NCBI GenBank assembly: GCA_016081115.2
Contig: JABTTQ020002610.1
Location: 310,030-374,029 of the forward strand
Reading direction: 5' to 3'
Length of the DNA stretch: 64,000 nt
Source: Rehmannia glutinosa
Taxonomy: Eukaryota > Streptophyta > Magnoliopsida > Lamiales > Orobanchaceae
Below are positions 34,150 to 45,145 of the stretch, one piece after another (the stretch's first letter is position 1; every line of letters begins with the position of its first letter). A program made the position numbers and the translations under genes. The notes under the pieces were generated by a model. It was not told the DNA's origin. It saw only the letters and a list, made by a program, of their open reading frames with translations, and searched no databases.

Positions 34150-35570
34150 GTTACTCGAAAATTGGACTTTCCGATGTTAATGATCGTAGCTAATTTCCCT
34201 TTCAAGATTTTTCATTTGTGATCCCATGGTGTTAGCCAATTGTGTGACATGTGTTGCAATTTTGTCCAGCTTAGCCTCATCCTTACTAAATCGGTTGCTC
34301 GTTTCATTCATAAACGGACTCGTCTAACTCATAAATAAAGTAAGAATGTCCTTCATAGATGGCTTTGCCTCCGCATTAACTACTCCGTTCGTCACACTGA
34401 AACCTGGTGGTGGTTGCATCATGCTTTTTGTATTCACATAAGAGAAATTTTCGTGATTCCTCAAACTCAGATGATAATGAGTGGGAGTCTAATTATTACG
34501 AAAATTGCTGAAATTCCGGTTATTGACATAAGGAGCCTCTTCCATAAGATCTTGCGGAACTCCCATATTATTTGCACTAGCGTTTGCCTCTGTCCCTTTA
34601 GTTAATACACTTAACTGATTCGTCAACGCAATCATCTGAGCCGTTAATGCTTTGATCGGATCTGAGTTAGAAACTTCGGCTACTTTTTTTATATTTGTCC
34701 TTTCGGAGGGCCACTATCAATTCATCGCCATCTCCTCAAGCAAATTAAATGCATCCTATGGAATTTTTGCTAATAAAGCCCCTCCTGCTGCAGCATCCAC
34801 AAATGATCTTGTCTGCCCCAACAACCTGTTGTAGAAGAAACAAAGTTGTTGATACTCTAGGAACCCATGTTGCGGACACCTTCTCAATAGATCTCTGAAT
34901 CTCTCCTAGGCTTCGTACAGTGGTTCAGAGTTGAATTGTCTGAACTGAGTGATCTCGCTCTTAAGCTGTAGTGTCTTGCTTGGTGGAAAAAATTTGAATA
35001 AGAACTTCTGTCTCAAATCATCCCAAGTATTAACACTGCCCCGAGTCAATGTGCCTAACCAGTTTCTTGCCTTATCCCTTAAAGATAAAAGGAATAGGTG
35101 CAGACGTATAGCATCATCCGACACTCCATTCATCTTGATCGTGTTACAAATTTGCATGAAGTGTACAAGATGAGAATTGGGATCCTTAGTTGCAAATCCC
35201 TCAAACTGGTTCCACTGAATCATCAAAATCAATGCCAGTTTCAACACAAAGTTATTAGCATTAATTGGGACATGGGTAATTCCACCATAGTTGCAATTTG
35301 TCTGAGGGCGAAAGTAATCGCGAATCGCTTGTTGCTGGACTGCCGTACTTCTGGCAGAAGTACCTAATTGTTCTGGTTGTTATTCTCGTTGTTCTCATTC
35401 ACAACCTCCATAGTCCGATTTGGATTTCTTTCTGCTCATTTAGTAGTTGCACTTATTCGCCTTGAGAAAGCTCAGACTTCTGGTATGAATGGTGTTAATT
35501 CTCTTCGCTTGGAGCGAGTGTTCATGCACTACCTGAACAAACTAAAAGAAACAAATCAAACACTGTAGGA
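34150..35570 (-). pseudogene. G1 gag
   Basis: The Retrotrans_gag core is open at 35247-34906 on the minus strand (QFEGFATKDPNSHLVHFMQI, then IRLHLFLLSLRDKARNWL and LRQKFLFKFFPPSKT). The downstream linker and the Asn-rich C-terminal part (34600-34380) are frameshifted. It resembles Athila/Tat-type Gag. The primer site is about 85 bp upstream of the first recognisable codons (35654-35671). Confidence 0.78.
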
Positions 35571-35653
35571 AGAGAACTTAACAAAATAAAAAAGAAAAAT
35601 TATCTAAATTAAAAATAACACTATTTATCGCAATAGTACTAAAAATTTAATTA

Positions 35654-35671
35654 GTCCTCGGCAACGGCGCC
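35654..35671 (-). other. Primer-binding site of G1, tRNA-Asp type
   Basis: The minus strand reads TGGCGCCGTTGCCGAGGA, next to the LTR at 35679. The G2 site at 26740-26757 reads TGGCGCCGTTGCCGGGGA. This primer type is typical of Athila/Tat gypsy elements. Confidence 0.8.
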
Positions 35672-35678
35672 AAAAACT

Positions 35679-37107
35679 TGTTCGCCTTATTTCTTAGCTT
35701 CACCACAAGTGAACGACGTAGTTAATAGATATGGTAAGCAAGGTCAATCCCACAGAGACTAATAAATTTATGTACTAATTATTGAGATTATAATAACATT
35801 GTTTTTATTTTGACGATCGAATTGTGATTGTTTTTTTATAAAACTAAGAAAATATTTTATCATAAAAATAACAAAGCAAAGAGTTACGATTGAAAAGATA
35901 AAGTAAATGGATAGATTCCAGGGTTATGGTTTCAGTTAATCACCCTCTTGTTATCAGATTAATCAAGCCACAGTTATTATCTATCTTCCCTATAAGATGA
36001 TCACAAAAGTAATTTATCATTTCTCTCGAGACATAATAAATACGTTGGTTGAATTATTTATGCTAGAATCTCTACTCAACATAAGATAAACAACTCCCAA
36101 AAGCATATAGGATCAGCAAATCCTCACAAATACTCACAGACTTCTCAATCATGCAAAATATTCATGTCAAGTACTCAAGATCTAGTATTGAAACTCATAT
36201 CTCGAATTATGAATTAACACATCAAGCATGTTAAATCATTGGTCATATGATAAAACAAGTAATAAAGCAAAGTACTCAAATAGGGTTCGAAATAAGAACT
36301 TCAATTAAAATCAATCATCAAACAAGAGTTAATTAACCTAATCCCAAACCCTAGAATCACAACACGTTTAGTCGGACATGGGAAAAGAAGAATTCATAGA
36401 CAAATTGTTCAGATCCATATCAAACTAGATAAAAAATAAGAATACAATGGAGTAAAAAAAACTCAGGGATATCGATAATCTCTCAATCTATCTTCAATCC
36501 TCAAGTGTGGATGCGATCTCGACCTTTCTCTCGATTTCTTCAGTACAAGGATGCTCTTCTCTCTGCTTTCTAAGGTAAAAGTATGTGTCTCGTCTTTTGG
36601 GCCTGCCTCCTCTCAATTTATACCCTAAAAGGGTCAAATCTAAGTTGATATTAAAAGAATCTATCAAAACCCGCACATGCGCATGGGTCGTGCGCTTACG
36701 CACGACCAGCCCGTGCGTCAAGCCGAAACTTTAATTTTTTCCTTGAGCAGACGCACAAGCCATGAATATAGGCACGACCAGCCCATGCGTCAAGTCGAAA
36801 GTCCATCCCTGTTGTAGCTCATGCATAGGCAGGTCGTGCGTGTCCCTTTTTCGCTCGGTTCCTCTAATTTCTTCTCGTTTCAGCTCCATACTTCACGTAA
36901 TCGCTTGATTCTTGATGGTCCTATATTGCAATGCTCCAAATTACCACAAAAGCACTCCAAACACCATTATTTTCCTACAAAATGAGCAAAGCGTAATATC
37001 TTTTCCACAATGTGAGAACACGACTCATATTAATAAGTTAATGCATGTTTATCAACTCATTATCGCCAAAATCATGCCCAAAATAGATGCAAAACTCACA
37101 CTAAACA
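35679..37107 (-). repeat. Gypsy 5' LTR of G1
   Basis: About 1.43 kb; on the plus strand it begins TGTTCGCCTTATTTC beside the primer site and ends CACACTAAACA. It aligns with 26764-28524 over its length. It carries quasi-palindromic GC motifs at 36670-36840. Confidence 0.7.
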
Positions 37108-37737
37108 AACCCCCAAACTGAAACTGTTGATAATCTCGGTCAAAGCTACATAAACCAAATAAAATACGAGTGGGAGAATGAAAAGTGCACAATCACGAAC
37201 AACACCAAGAAGTCATGCTACTTATCCATAGATATCAAGTAATGAATCAATCAAACCTCAAATCTCTAATATAGAACACATTTCAATATAACCATGGTAA
37301 ATGCTTTGAATTAAGACTCTCACTGATCAAGTGTATGCTCTCATATCAAGTGTATAAGGGACATATTTACGCTCAAATCAATTCAATGATGAAGAACTAC
37401 CATAAACTTGCAAATCGTCTCAAATCTCCACCACTAAAGTGTATGCAATTCATGAATCAAATGCGATTTTTAGGTTTTTTGTTGTTGTTAAATGCGATTT
37501 TAGATTAGGTTAGGTTAAGTTAAGTTAAGTGGATTCCCTCCAAAAAATTTGCCACCTCATCATAATTAATCTAGTCATAACTTAAACAAAAAGAAAAGAA
37601 ATTTAGTTCCACATAAGTAAAAATCGTTGAAAAATTCAAAACCCCCCAAATTTGGGGGTCACATGACAAGCATGTGATTAATTCCGGCCACAATTTGAAT
37701 TTTGGGCGAAAATTGTCCTCAATGTGCGAAAGTTAGA
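37108..37737. other. Intergenic, no gene seen
   Basis: AT-rich sequence with a short TTAGGTTAGGTTAAGTTAAG run (37506-37527), too short and irregular to be telomeric. No reading frame stands out. Confidence 0.5.
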
Positions 37738-38650
37738 GGAAATTACACAAAATACCCTGATTTTTAAGAAAAAGACAAAAATACCAATCCATCACAAAAA
37801 TACACCACCCGTTCCATCCCATGACCAAAATACCATACCTTTGGTTTTATCACCACCATAAGGAGATTGCTGCTCTATTTTTCTGAAACTCACTTCGACA
37901 CTTCGAGAGACTCCGACTTTGCTTCACTTTTTTCTTCGTCTTAATTCTGAAATTACCATAAATTCTGAAAAGTTTCATGGATGAGGAGGAAGTGATGCGA
38001 GAAGTGAAACAAATGAAAAGCTCATTAGTTGTAGCGATAGTGCTACATGTGCTTGTAGTGCGAAAATGGGGTCTATCTATGTCTATTTTCCTTTTTTTTC
38101 CGCTTGATTTTAGGGTTTTATTTTCTTTTTTTACTGCTCTGTTTTTGTTGGCATGGATGAATGGTGGTGGTAAAAGTTAAGAAATGGTTGTGGGGATGGG
38201 GGTTGATAGAGAGAGTACAAAGAGTGAATGATATGATAAAAAAGAGAATCACTGTGGGAAAATGGGTGATAAAGTTGTGTTTTGTATCGTGGGGTTGCAG
38301 CGTTTACATCTGAAATGTGTGTGTGTGTGATTGTAAGGATTATGGGTGATTTATCATCTTAAGTATTATTTGAATGATTTGTTGTTTTTGTGTTGCTGAT
38401 GCATAATTTTTCTTTGTTCTTTTATTATTTTGTGATTTGAAGTTTTTCGTTTGTTTCGATGTTGTTTCGAAGTAATTGTTTATTTTATGTTTCCTTTGTT
38501 CTTTTATATATTTTCCATTTATTTTGTTCTTTTTAATTGTTTTTGATTTGTTGTGTTATCTATCTGATTGTGTATCTTTTTTTTTCTTTTGTAGTGAATG
38601 TGGGATTTTTTGTTGCTTGTTATGCCGAGCACTTTATTGTTGGAAATGCT

Positions 38651-38821
38651 ATGGACGTCGAAGCGTTCGAGATAGAGAATGAACAAGCAAGGCTCAATCA
38701 TCTACTTCACAATCATGCTAAGTTGAAGCTGCAAAATAGTGATGAGGATGACAACGACATTGAGACTCTACCTCCACTTCCTAATGATTTTAGAGAATTG
38801 TTGTTACGTAAATCTGAATGA
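38651..38821 (+). CDS. Unrecognised 56-residue ORF, acidic
   Basis: ATG at 38651, stop at 38819-38821. The protein has a helix-prone start (FEIENEQARLNHLLHNHAKL), an acidic patch (DEDDNDIE) and the motif LPPLPNDFRELLLRKSE. It is preceded by a T-rich stretch ending in TTTTGTAG (about 38593), which looks like an intron 3' end, so this may be a second exon of a gene whose first part lies near 37977. I do not recognise the family and cannot say whether it is expressed. Confidence 0.35.
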   Translation: MDVEAFEIENEQARLNHLLHNHAKLKLQNSDEDDNDIETLPPLPNDFRELLLRKSE

Positions 38822-39490
38822 CGGTGTAATCAGTTGAAACTTGTAAGCAACATAAATGAAACATGTAAGAAACAATTGTGAAACAGGGGATCATGTGATA
38901 AAAGTTTGTAATAAATTGATTTTAAAGTTAGAGAAATAGTGTAGTTTTTCCACATATACTCTTCAGTTTTTTTTTGGTCATCCTTGTAAATGTTGATCTT
39001 GCTTCATTTCGATGTCTGCATGCCTAATCTTGAACTAATGATATCACGTACTCTAGCAATGTTGTTACTAGTAGGTCTTTCACCGCTACAGTTGATGCAT
39101 TCAATAATTCTACGATGTTGGAAGTCAATACAAAGTATTTTTTGGTCTGACAGTGGAGTCGTGTCCATTTCTCGTAGCCGATGATGGACAAGTAAGCTCA
39201 AATTTTCTGAATTGAATTTCTTTGTTCCAAGATTTCATTTAGGGTCTTGAATGTGCGATCCATTGGAATCGATATTCTTGTTATTTCAAAGTTGGTATAC
39301 TCTCTATTTTCTTCCCATTGTCCATTGTGGCATACCACATTGAGATTTTCTCCATGCAAATCGTGGAATTCAATGAAAAGTTGGCTAAGTGAAACATATA
39401 AGAAACATAAATGAAACAGGTATGAAACAACAAAGAAACAACAAACATGTTTGAAACAACAAAGAAACTACAAAGAAACCAACGCAAAAA

Positions 39491-39580
39491 ATCAGCGGAA
39501 AATGGGTATTTTTGTCAAAAATCAGCGAAAAATGGGTATTCTTGTCAAAAATCAGCGGAAAATGGGTATTTTTCAGGAAT
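39491..39580. repeat. 30-bp minisatellite, three units
   Basis: ATCAGCGGAAAATGGGTATT begins at 39491, 39521 and 39551 with one or two changes. It lies at the inner edge of the right end of the unclassified segment. Confidence 0.8.
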
Positions 39581-39825
39581 TTGGGCTGGAAAGGTGGGTA
39601 TTCATGTCCTTTTCCCAAAAAATTAATTGATGGACCACAATTGCTAGACCCTATTTTGACTGGACCAATTTTGATTGAGGCATATAGTTAGTGGACCAAT
39701 TTTGCATTCAAGCCTCTTGTGCGACACAAGTATTACATTGATTCAGTCAATTAAAAACTAACATATTGCAATCAAAATTACAGATTCCATATTTTCATCA
39801 ATTATGTAACTAATTACTTTTTTTT

Positions 39826-41619
39826 TTATAAGGCAATGGCTTTGCAGAGAGGGCAGAAATTCTTGTTGGTGAGCCATTTTGTGATGCAGCCAACATGATA
39901 CTCGTGGCGGCAATCAAGAACTCCGATCATCTCACTATTTTCTTGGCCAAAATCACCCAAGCAAATTGCACACACTTTCTCATCCTCTTTATCTTTTGAA
40001 CATGGATTCCTCGTTTCCAGCAACTTCCGATGATTTCCTGACACAGACCACAAGACATTGACCCATTAATATCTTCAACTCCAACAAGAATCATCATCTC
40101 TTCTTCTCCATTGCTAATGCCACTGGTCGATGGCAATGGCATGACAGGATAGTACGTGAAATTTTGATGTTCAAAGTATGTGGGTTGCACAGCAGATTGG
40201 AGGGCTAGTCATCATCAAGCGGGATGACGACAGGACCACAGCCTCTCTGAACAGGACGCAATGTGGCGTCTATGTCGTCAGTCTCTTCAAGTGGAAATAC
40301 TTGACGAAGAGGATGTGGGGCTTTTTGACAATATATTGCACTTTTGAAAATAAATTGACAAAATATGGTGGTTTTTGAAGGAATTGTATTTTTAAGTGTA
40401 GGCGCAAATAGCAAATGTGCCTTTAGAAAAGGCTCATACAGCAAATGTGCCTTTAGATGTATTTTCTTTTTTTTTTTAATTGGGATGGAATGAAGCGCAT
40501 GAATAGATTGAGCCTTTTGAAAGGCTCACATCATTCATGCGTTTCATTTAATTTTTCTTATTGTTTAATGCTAAATGATAAAGCGCATAATATATATGTG
40601 CTTTACGTGTTTTTTTTTAGCTTTACCGATTTTTCCCTTCACATCCCGAAAAAAATAAAACGACATATAATAGAAATTTAAACTTAATTATAATTTAATT
40701 AATATACGATAAATTTAAAATGTATTGGTTTAAAAAACAAAATAAATTACATTAACAGCATAATCCTAAATTCAATGTCCTCCGGTGCCACATCTGGGTG
40801 GATACCTCACTCGTGTGCTCCTCTCCGGGAATAATCCTGATAATCATCATCATGCTGATCTGTTGCAGATGGTAAATCCACTCGGAAATGGAACAGGTGA
40901 CGTCTGAAAATGCGGACGCATGAAGTCGGTTGGAATGAAGCGCATGTCTAGACAACAGTATCCATCCGACTTCATGCGTCCGCATTTTCAGACGTCACCT
41001 GTTTCATTTCCGAGTGGACATGACTGGGGTCATAGAGATGGAGAGTCGAGTTCACTATCTACAGCAGGTCAGCATGATGATGATTATCAGGATTATGCCT
41101 GGCGGAGGAGCACACGAGTGAGATATCCACCCAGATGTGGCACCGGAGGACATCGAATTTAGGATTATGCTGTTAATGTAGTTTATTTTTGTTTTTTAAA
41201 CCAATACATTTTAAATTTATCATAGATTAATTAAATTATAATTAAATTTAAATTGCTATTATATGTCGCTTTATTTTTTTCGGGATGTAAAGGAGAAAAT
41301 CTGTAAAGCTAAAAAAAACACGTAAAGCACATATACATTCCGCGCTTTATCATTTAGCATTAAAAAAAAAGAAAAATCAAATGAAGCGCAAGAATGATGT
41401 GAGCCTTTTAAAAGGCTCAATCTATTCATGCGCTTCATTCCATCCGAATTTAAAAAAGAAAATACATTTAAAGGCATATTTACTGTACGAGCCTTTTCTA
41501 AAGGCACATTTACTGTATGTGCCTACACTTAAAAATACAATTCCTTCAAAAACCACCATATTTTGTCAACTTATTTTTAAAAGTGCAATATATTGTCAAA
41601 AAGCCCGAGGATGTCCCAT
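39826..41619 (-). pseudogene. RING-H2 E3 ubiquitin ligase locus 1, split by a foldback element
   Basis: The minus-strand start ATG is at 41619-41617. Ten bases later the coding sequence is cut by a 1289-bp foldback element and resumes at 40317 (HPLRQVFPLEETDDIDATLR). A stop near 40204 and a frame change near 40060 follow, then an open RING-H2 domain to the stop at 39826: CAICL, then LDCRHEYHVGCITKW, then FCPLC, with all eight C3H2C3 ligands kept. The RING resembles the HIP1/RHG1A type, which recruits E2 enzymes to ubiquitinate targets. Upstream modules and a TATA-like box lie at 41698-41870. It is a pseudogene by three independent lesions, although the RING itself is intact. Confidence 0.7.
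40318..41606. mobile_element. Foldback (MULE-type) element with ~640-bp inverted arms
   Basis: Nearly the whole element is an inverted repeat: GGGCTTTTTGACAATATATT at the left, its complement at the right, and a short unique centre near 40940-40975. Flanks GAGGATGTG (40309-40317) and GAGGATGTC (41607-41615) are a 9-bp target duplication with one mismatch, fitting MULE superfamily insertion. The right arm contains a coding-like segment ending RRSTRVRYPPRCGTGGH (about 41100-41155), reminiscent of the C-terminus of plant-mobile-domain transposon proteins (weak inference). Confidence 0.78.
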
Positions 41620-41697
41620 GGAATGTATAATTTTGATGCAGATCAATTCTGAATTCTACCTCGTGTTTGTTTACGTTAATGATCTGATCTCATGGAA

Positions 41698-41870
41698 TGA
41701 TATGATTTATAGATGAGAAGTTACCATTATCGTGTACTAACAGGAGAAGGGAAAGGGAAGATATGTTAATAGATGAGAAGTTACCTTTTTTAATAGATGA
41801 GAAGTTACCTTAATAATTGTATTCTAATAAGATATGTAAAGATTTGTGTATATATAGTACCACAGTAAAT
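41698..41870 (-). promoter_or_regulatory. Upstream modules of RING-H2 locus 1
   Basis: On the minus strand: ATCTTTACATATCTTATTAG, then AAGGTAACTTCTCATCTATT (partly repeated twice more) and TATAAATC about 80 bp before the ATG. The same word order occurs before the kinase (49095-49440), in the 725-bp array, before RING locus 2 and before RING locus 3. Confidence 0.55.
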
Positions 41871-42550
41871 ATATCACCTGTCTACATTTTTACCGTAATA
41901 ATAAAATACTATTTTCTAAGTGGTGGAGTCTGTTTAGGTACTTAATTTGAGTTTCTGGATAATGTAATACGAATATTTCAAGATCATTTTAGGTGTCAAT
42001 TTCTAACACAACACGAATCTAGCATGCTGTAAGTAACTAAGATTGAAATTTATCCGGCTATTTCAAAACAAGGTCAAACTCAAATAGCACGAATAATAAA
42101 TATATTGAGTTATAGTTAACGTAAAATGCCAAAATTAACCCATTTGACCTGGTTGTGTTTTTTATTATGTTATTTTTTGCAATATTATTAATTTATTGGA
42201 TATATTAATAATTAGTACAATGATTGAATTCTAAAAATATATAAAATCTGTGTAAATATAATTTTCAAATTAAAATTAGTTCATATAATCTACATAAATT
42301 GATGAGTTATTTATATTTTTAAAATATACATGTCATTTTAAAATATATAGCATTATATCTAAATATCTCTATATAACAAATATGTTTAAGTGAAAATTAT
42401 GAAATATAAAAGTAAGATTACCAGCTGCATCAAGCAATCTTATTGATAATTTCATTATTCAATTTTTCGATATTCATTTTATCTAACAGATAAAATTTGT
42501 TTCCAAACCAATCCTTACTTTTGAGATATGCTTGCTGTTCAAAAATCTTA
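41871..42550. other. Duplicated flank with an empty MITE site, then AT-rich intergenic DNA
   Basis: 41871-41990 is a copy of sequence around 49438-49920. The stretch GTAATAATAAAATACTATTTT (about 41895-41915) is the unoccupied counterpart of the MITE site at 49521. From 41990 to 42550 I see only AT-rich DNA without genes. Confidence 0.6.
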
Positions 42551-42840
42551 GGGATAATTACAAAATAATCCCCAAGGTTTGGGCTAATTACAAAAAATCC
42601 CAGAGATATTTCGAAATTTCAAGACGCTCCATCAGGTTTAATTATTTCTTAAATTCAAAAAGGGTAACTGCAATATTTCTATAAATATCAGAGAGATTTT
42701 TAAAATATTTTATGCTTATGAAAGGGGAAAATGTAAGATGAAATCAAACCTCAAAATTTTTCTTTTTGCAATTCTAAAACCCTCTCAGTTTTTTTTTTCA
42801 GTTAGCCCGAACGTCATACTTTTTTTCTTGTAAGGAACCC
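42551..42840. mobile_element. MULE-type MITE, diverged copy
   Basis: It starts GGGATAATTACAAAATAATC and ends CTTGTAAGGAACCC. It aligns with the MITE at 49521-49806, including the inner phrase ATATTTCTATAAATATCAGA. Flanks AAAATCTTA and AAAATTTTA are a 9-bp target duplication with one mismatch. Confidence 0.7.
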
Positions 42841-42887
42841 AAAATTTTATGCACTTCTTTCCATTTTATAACGATAATAGTAATTTG

Positions 42888-43658
42888 AGGAAATTACACT
42901 AAGCTACTTGTACTATTCGCATTTTTTATACTTTACCATATAAACAATTTTTTATTATATTTTACCATATTAACTATGTAAATTTTTGTATTTTGCCATA
43001 TATGGACAATTTCGCCCCTAAAATTTTATTTTCTTAGAATAATGACAATAGTTCATTATGGTCATCATGTCTATCATGTTATCATATATAAAATTAATAT
43101 GTCCTTAAACTCATACCTTATTTCAACGAAATGTAGCTAGATTTTCTTAGTCGATTTTTAGGTTTCTCGTCACACGTGCAGTTTTACGACGACTTTTTAC
43201 AGTCAATCTTAAAAGGCATCACAATGGTTTGTACCAACAAGACCAAAAAAAGCAAAAGATTGCAGCAAACAAAAATCACCGCTAACATATTTAGACATTA
43301 GCGCTAATCTTAAGTGTTTCTCACTAAGCAATTAAAAAAAATAAAATAAAACAATATAATTATAGTCAATTAGCGATGAAATATTCGTCACTAACCAGGA
43401 TATTCAACTACATTCTAGTCAAATAATGTATGAATTTAAAAGATCGTTAATTTTTTATACGAAAGCATAATGGGTTGGATAGATCGTAATGAACTATTTT
43501 TATTATTTTAAGAAAAATAAAATTTTAGGGGGAAAACTGTCCATATTGGGCAAAGTGCAAAAATTTACATGGTTCATATGGTAAAATATAATGAAAAATA
43601 GTTTATATGATAACATTTTAAAACGCGAATAATACATGGGGTTTAGTGTAATTTCTTC
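42888..43658. mobile_element. Long-TIR non-autonomous DNA transposon
   Basis: Inverted repeats of about 190 bp: AGGAAATTACACTAAGCTAC at the left, and its diverged complement ending GTTTAGTGTAATTTCTTCT at the right, both running inward to a CCTAAAATTTTATTTT block. The centre (43080-43470) has no ORF. The target duplication is unclear (AGTAATTTG versus AGTATTTTT). Confidence 0.65.
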
Positions 43659-43999
43659 TAGTATTTTTGTGGTTCATTTTAGAGGATATCTATCTTCCGA
43701 CTACTTGCATTTTGCTGGTTGAGCACTTGAGTTATTATTCTCCTTGTAACTACATAAGATAAGAATAATTTCTCCTATAAAAACAAAAGGGAGGAAGAGG
43801 TCTTTGTGATTACATAAAAAAAAATTAAAATAACAAAATCAATGTTACAAATATAATTTTATTAATTTAACATATAACATTATTGAGCTAGTCTCCTGTC
43901 AGACCGTCTAACGGATCTAGATTTATTAGACGGGTCTAAATATCCCATCTATCTCGCAGACCTGACCCGGATCCGCGAAAAAATAAAAAAAATTGCCCT

Positions 44000-44420
44000 C
44001 AGTTCGAGAAGATCGTGGAGGACACCACCACCAACAAACAGATCTCGTCCCCTACCACCACCGCCGCTGCCGCCGCCCTCCGCCTCTTCTTCCATGACTG
44101 CTTCATCGGCGGTTGCGATGCCTCCGTCCTCATCTCCTCCACCCGATTCAACAAATCCATGCGTGGTTACCCGAGATTTTCCAATCGAAAGGATTTTTGA
44201 TTGAATCAGACGTGGAAATGGTGGAGAAGAACGAGATTTATTGAATGTTCATGAATCAGATGTGGAGAAGAACGAGATTTGCTGAATGTCCATGGGCCTC
44301 AGACGTGGAAGAAAACATCCCCAAGCCCACAATGTCCATGAATCAGATGATCCAGATCTTCCAATCAAAAGGATTTTCGGTCCAGGAAATGGTGGCGAAG
44401 AGTGCAAGGGGAGGCAATTT
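44000..44420 (+). pseudogene. Captured class III peroxidase exon fragments
   Basis: Fragment 1 (about 44000-44165) encodes CPQFEKIVEDT-like sequence and LRLFFHDCFIGGCDASVLIS, the distal-haem region with the catalytic Arg and His of secreted plant peroxidases. Fragment 2 (about 44305-44400) encodes IPKPTMSMNQMIQIFQSKGF then SVQEMVA, which in peroxidases lies just before the proximal-haem segment. The proximal HTIGFSHC motif, most of the protein and the signal peptide are absent. The joined segments correspond to separate parts of the gene, as expected for capture by a transposon. It cannot be an enzyme. Confidence 0.75.
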
Positions 44421-44519
44421 AGGGAATAAGTTGAAGATTTGCTCTGTTTTTTTCTTCAGGTGATCTGAAGAATGAATATTGCAGTAACAGAGTATTTGAA
44501 GACGAAGCACTAAATGATA

Positions 44520-45145
44520 AAAGTATTAGTATCAACTAATACTTTTTTGGAGAAATACTAATACATTTTATAAGAAAAACTAATACTCTGCAGGAGCACT
44601 ACTAAAATACTCTCTAGGAAATTACTAATACTTTTCGAGAAACTACTAATATTTTCCGAGGGACAACTAATACATTTCGGGAGAAACATTTATTTATATT
44701 AATGGAAACTACTAAAATACTCTCCAGGGAACTACTAATACCTTTTTCGAGGAAGTACTAATACTTTTTTTGAGGGACTGCTAATACATTTCGGGAGTAT
44801 ATTCATGAGAAATACTAAAATACTCTTCAGGGAAATACTAATACATTTCAGAAGAATTACTAATACTTTTTAGAAGGACGGCTAATACTTTTCAAAAGGA
44901 CTGTTAATACATTTCGAGAGAAAAAATTAATTATATTCAGGGAAACTATTAAAATACTCTATAGGGAACTACTAATACTTTTTCGAGGAACTACTAATAC
45001 TTTTTTGAGGGATTTGCTAATACATTTCGGGAGTATATTCAGGAGAAATACTAAAATACTCTTCGGGGAACTACTAATACATTCAGAAGAACTGCTAATA
45101 CTTTTTAGAAGGACGGCTAATACATTCCAGAATGACTGTTAATAC
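44520..45145. repeat. TACTAATAC-type minisatellite
   Basis: More than 20 degenerate units of about 20-32 bp built on ACTAATACTTTT or GCTAATACATTTC, with a higher-order repeat of about 240 bp (44700 versus 44940). A related array is at 31160-31510. Confidence 0.8.

Larger units (their letters stand above)
37738..39625. mobile_element. Unclassified, probably mobile segment
   Basis: The left end reads GAGGAAATTACACAAAATAC and the right end, reversed, reads GGGAAAAGGACATGAATACC. Both are followed inward by repeated AAAAATACCC-like words, which suggests degenerate inverted ends. Inside are a leader-like CT-rich stretch (37870-37945), a short plus ORF (38651-38821), an open minus stretch (39201-39004, with RRIIECINCSGERPTSNNIA) and a 30-bp repeat. 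I recognise none of the products. A non-autonomous transposon carrying gene fragments is my best reading. Confidence 0.35.

Noticed and set aside
37506..37527. Interstitial telomere repeat
   Set aside because: TTAGG/TTAAG words are too few and do not match the plant TTTAGGG repeat.
38476..38682. Phe/Leu-rich plus-strand ORF as a membrane protein
   Set aside because: It arises from a T-rich intron-like stretch; no conserved motif.
44000..44420. A working class III peroxidase gene
   Set aside because: No signal peptide, no proximal-haem His motif, only two short separated fragments between transposon ends.
44520..45145. CRISPR-like array of TACTAATAC repeats
   Set aside because: Units vary in length and sequence, spacers are not distinct, and the context is a plant transposon.
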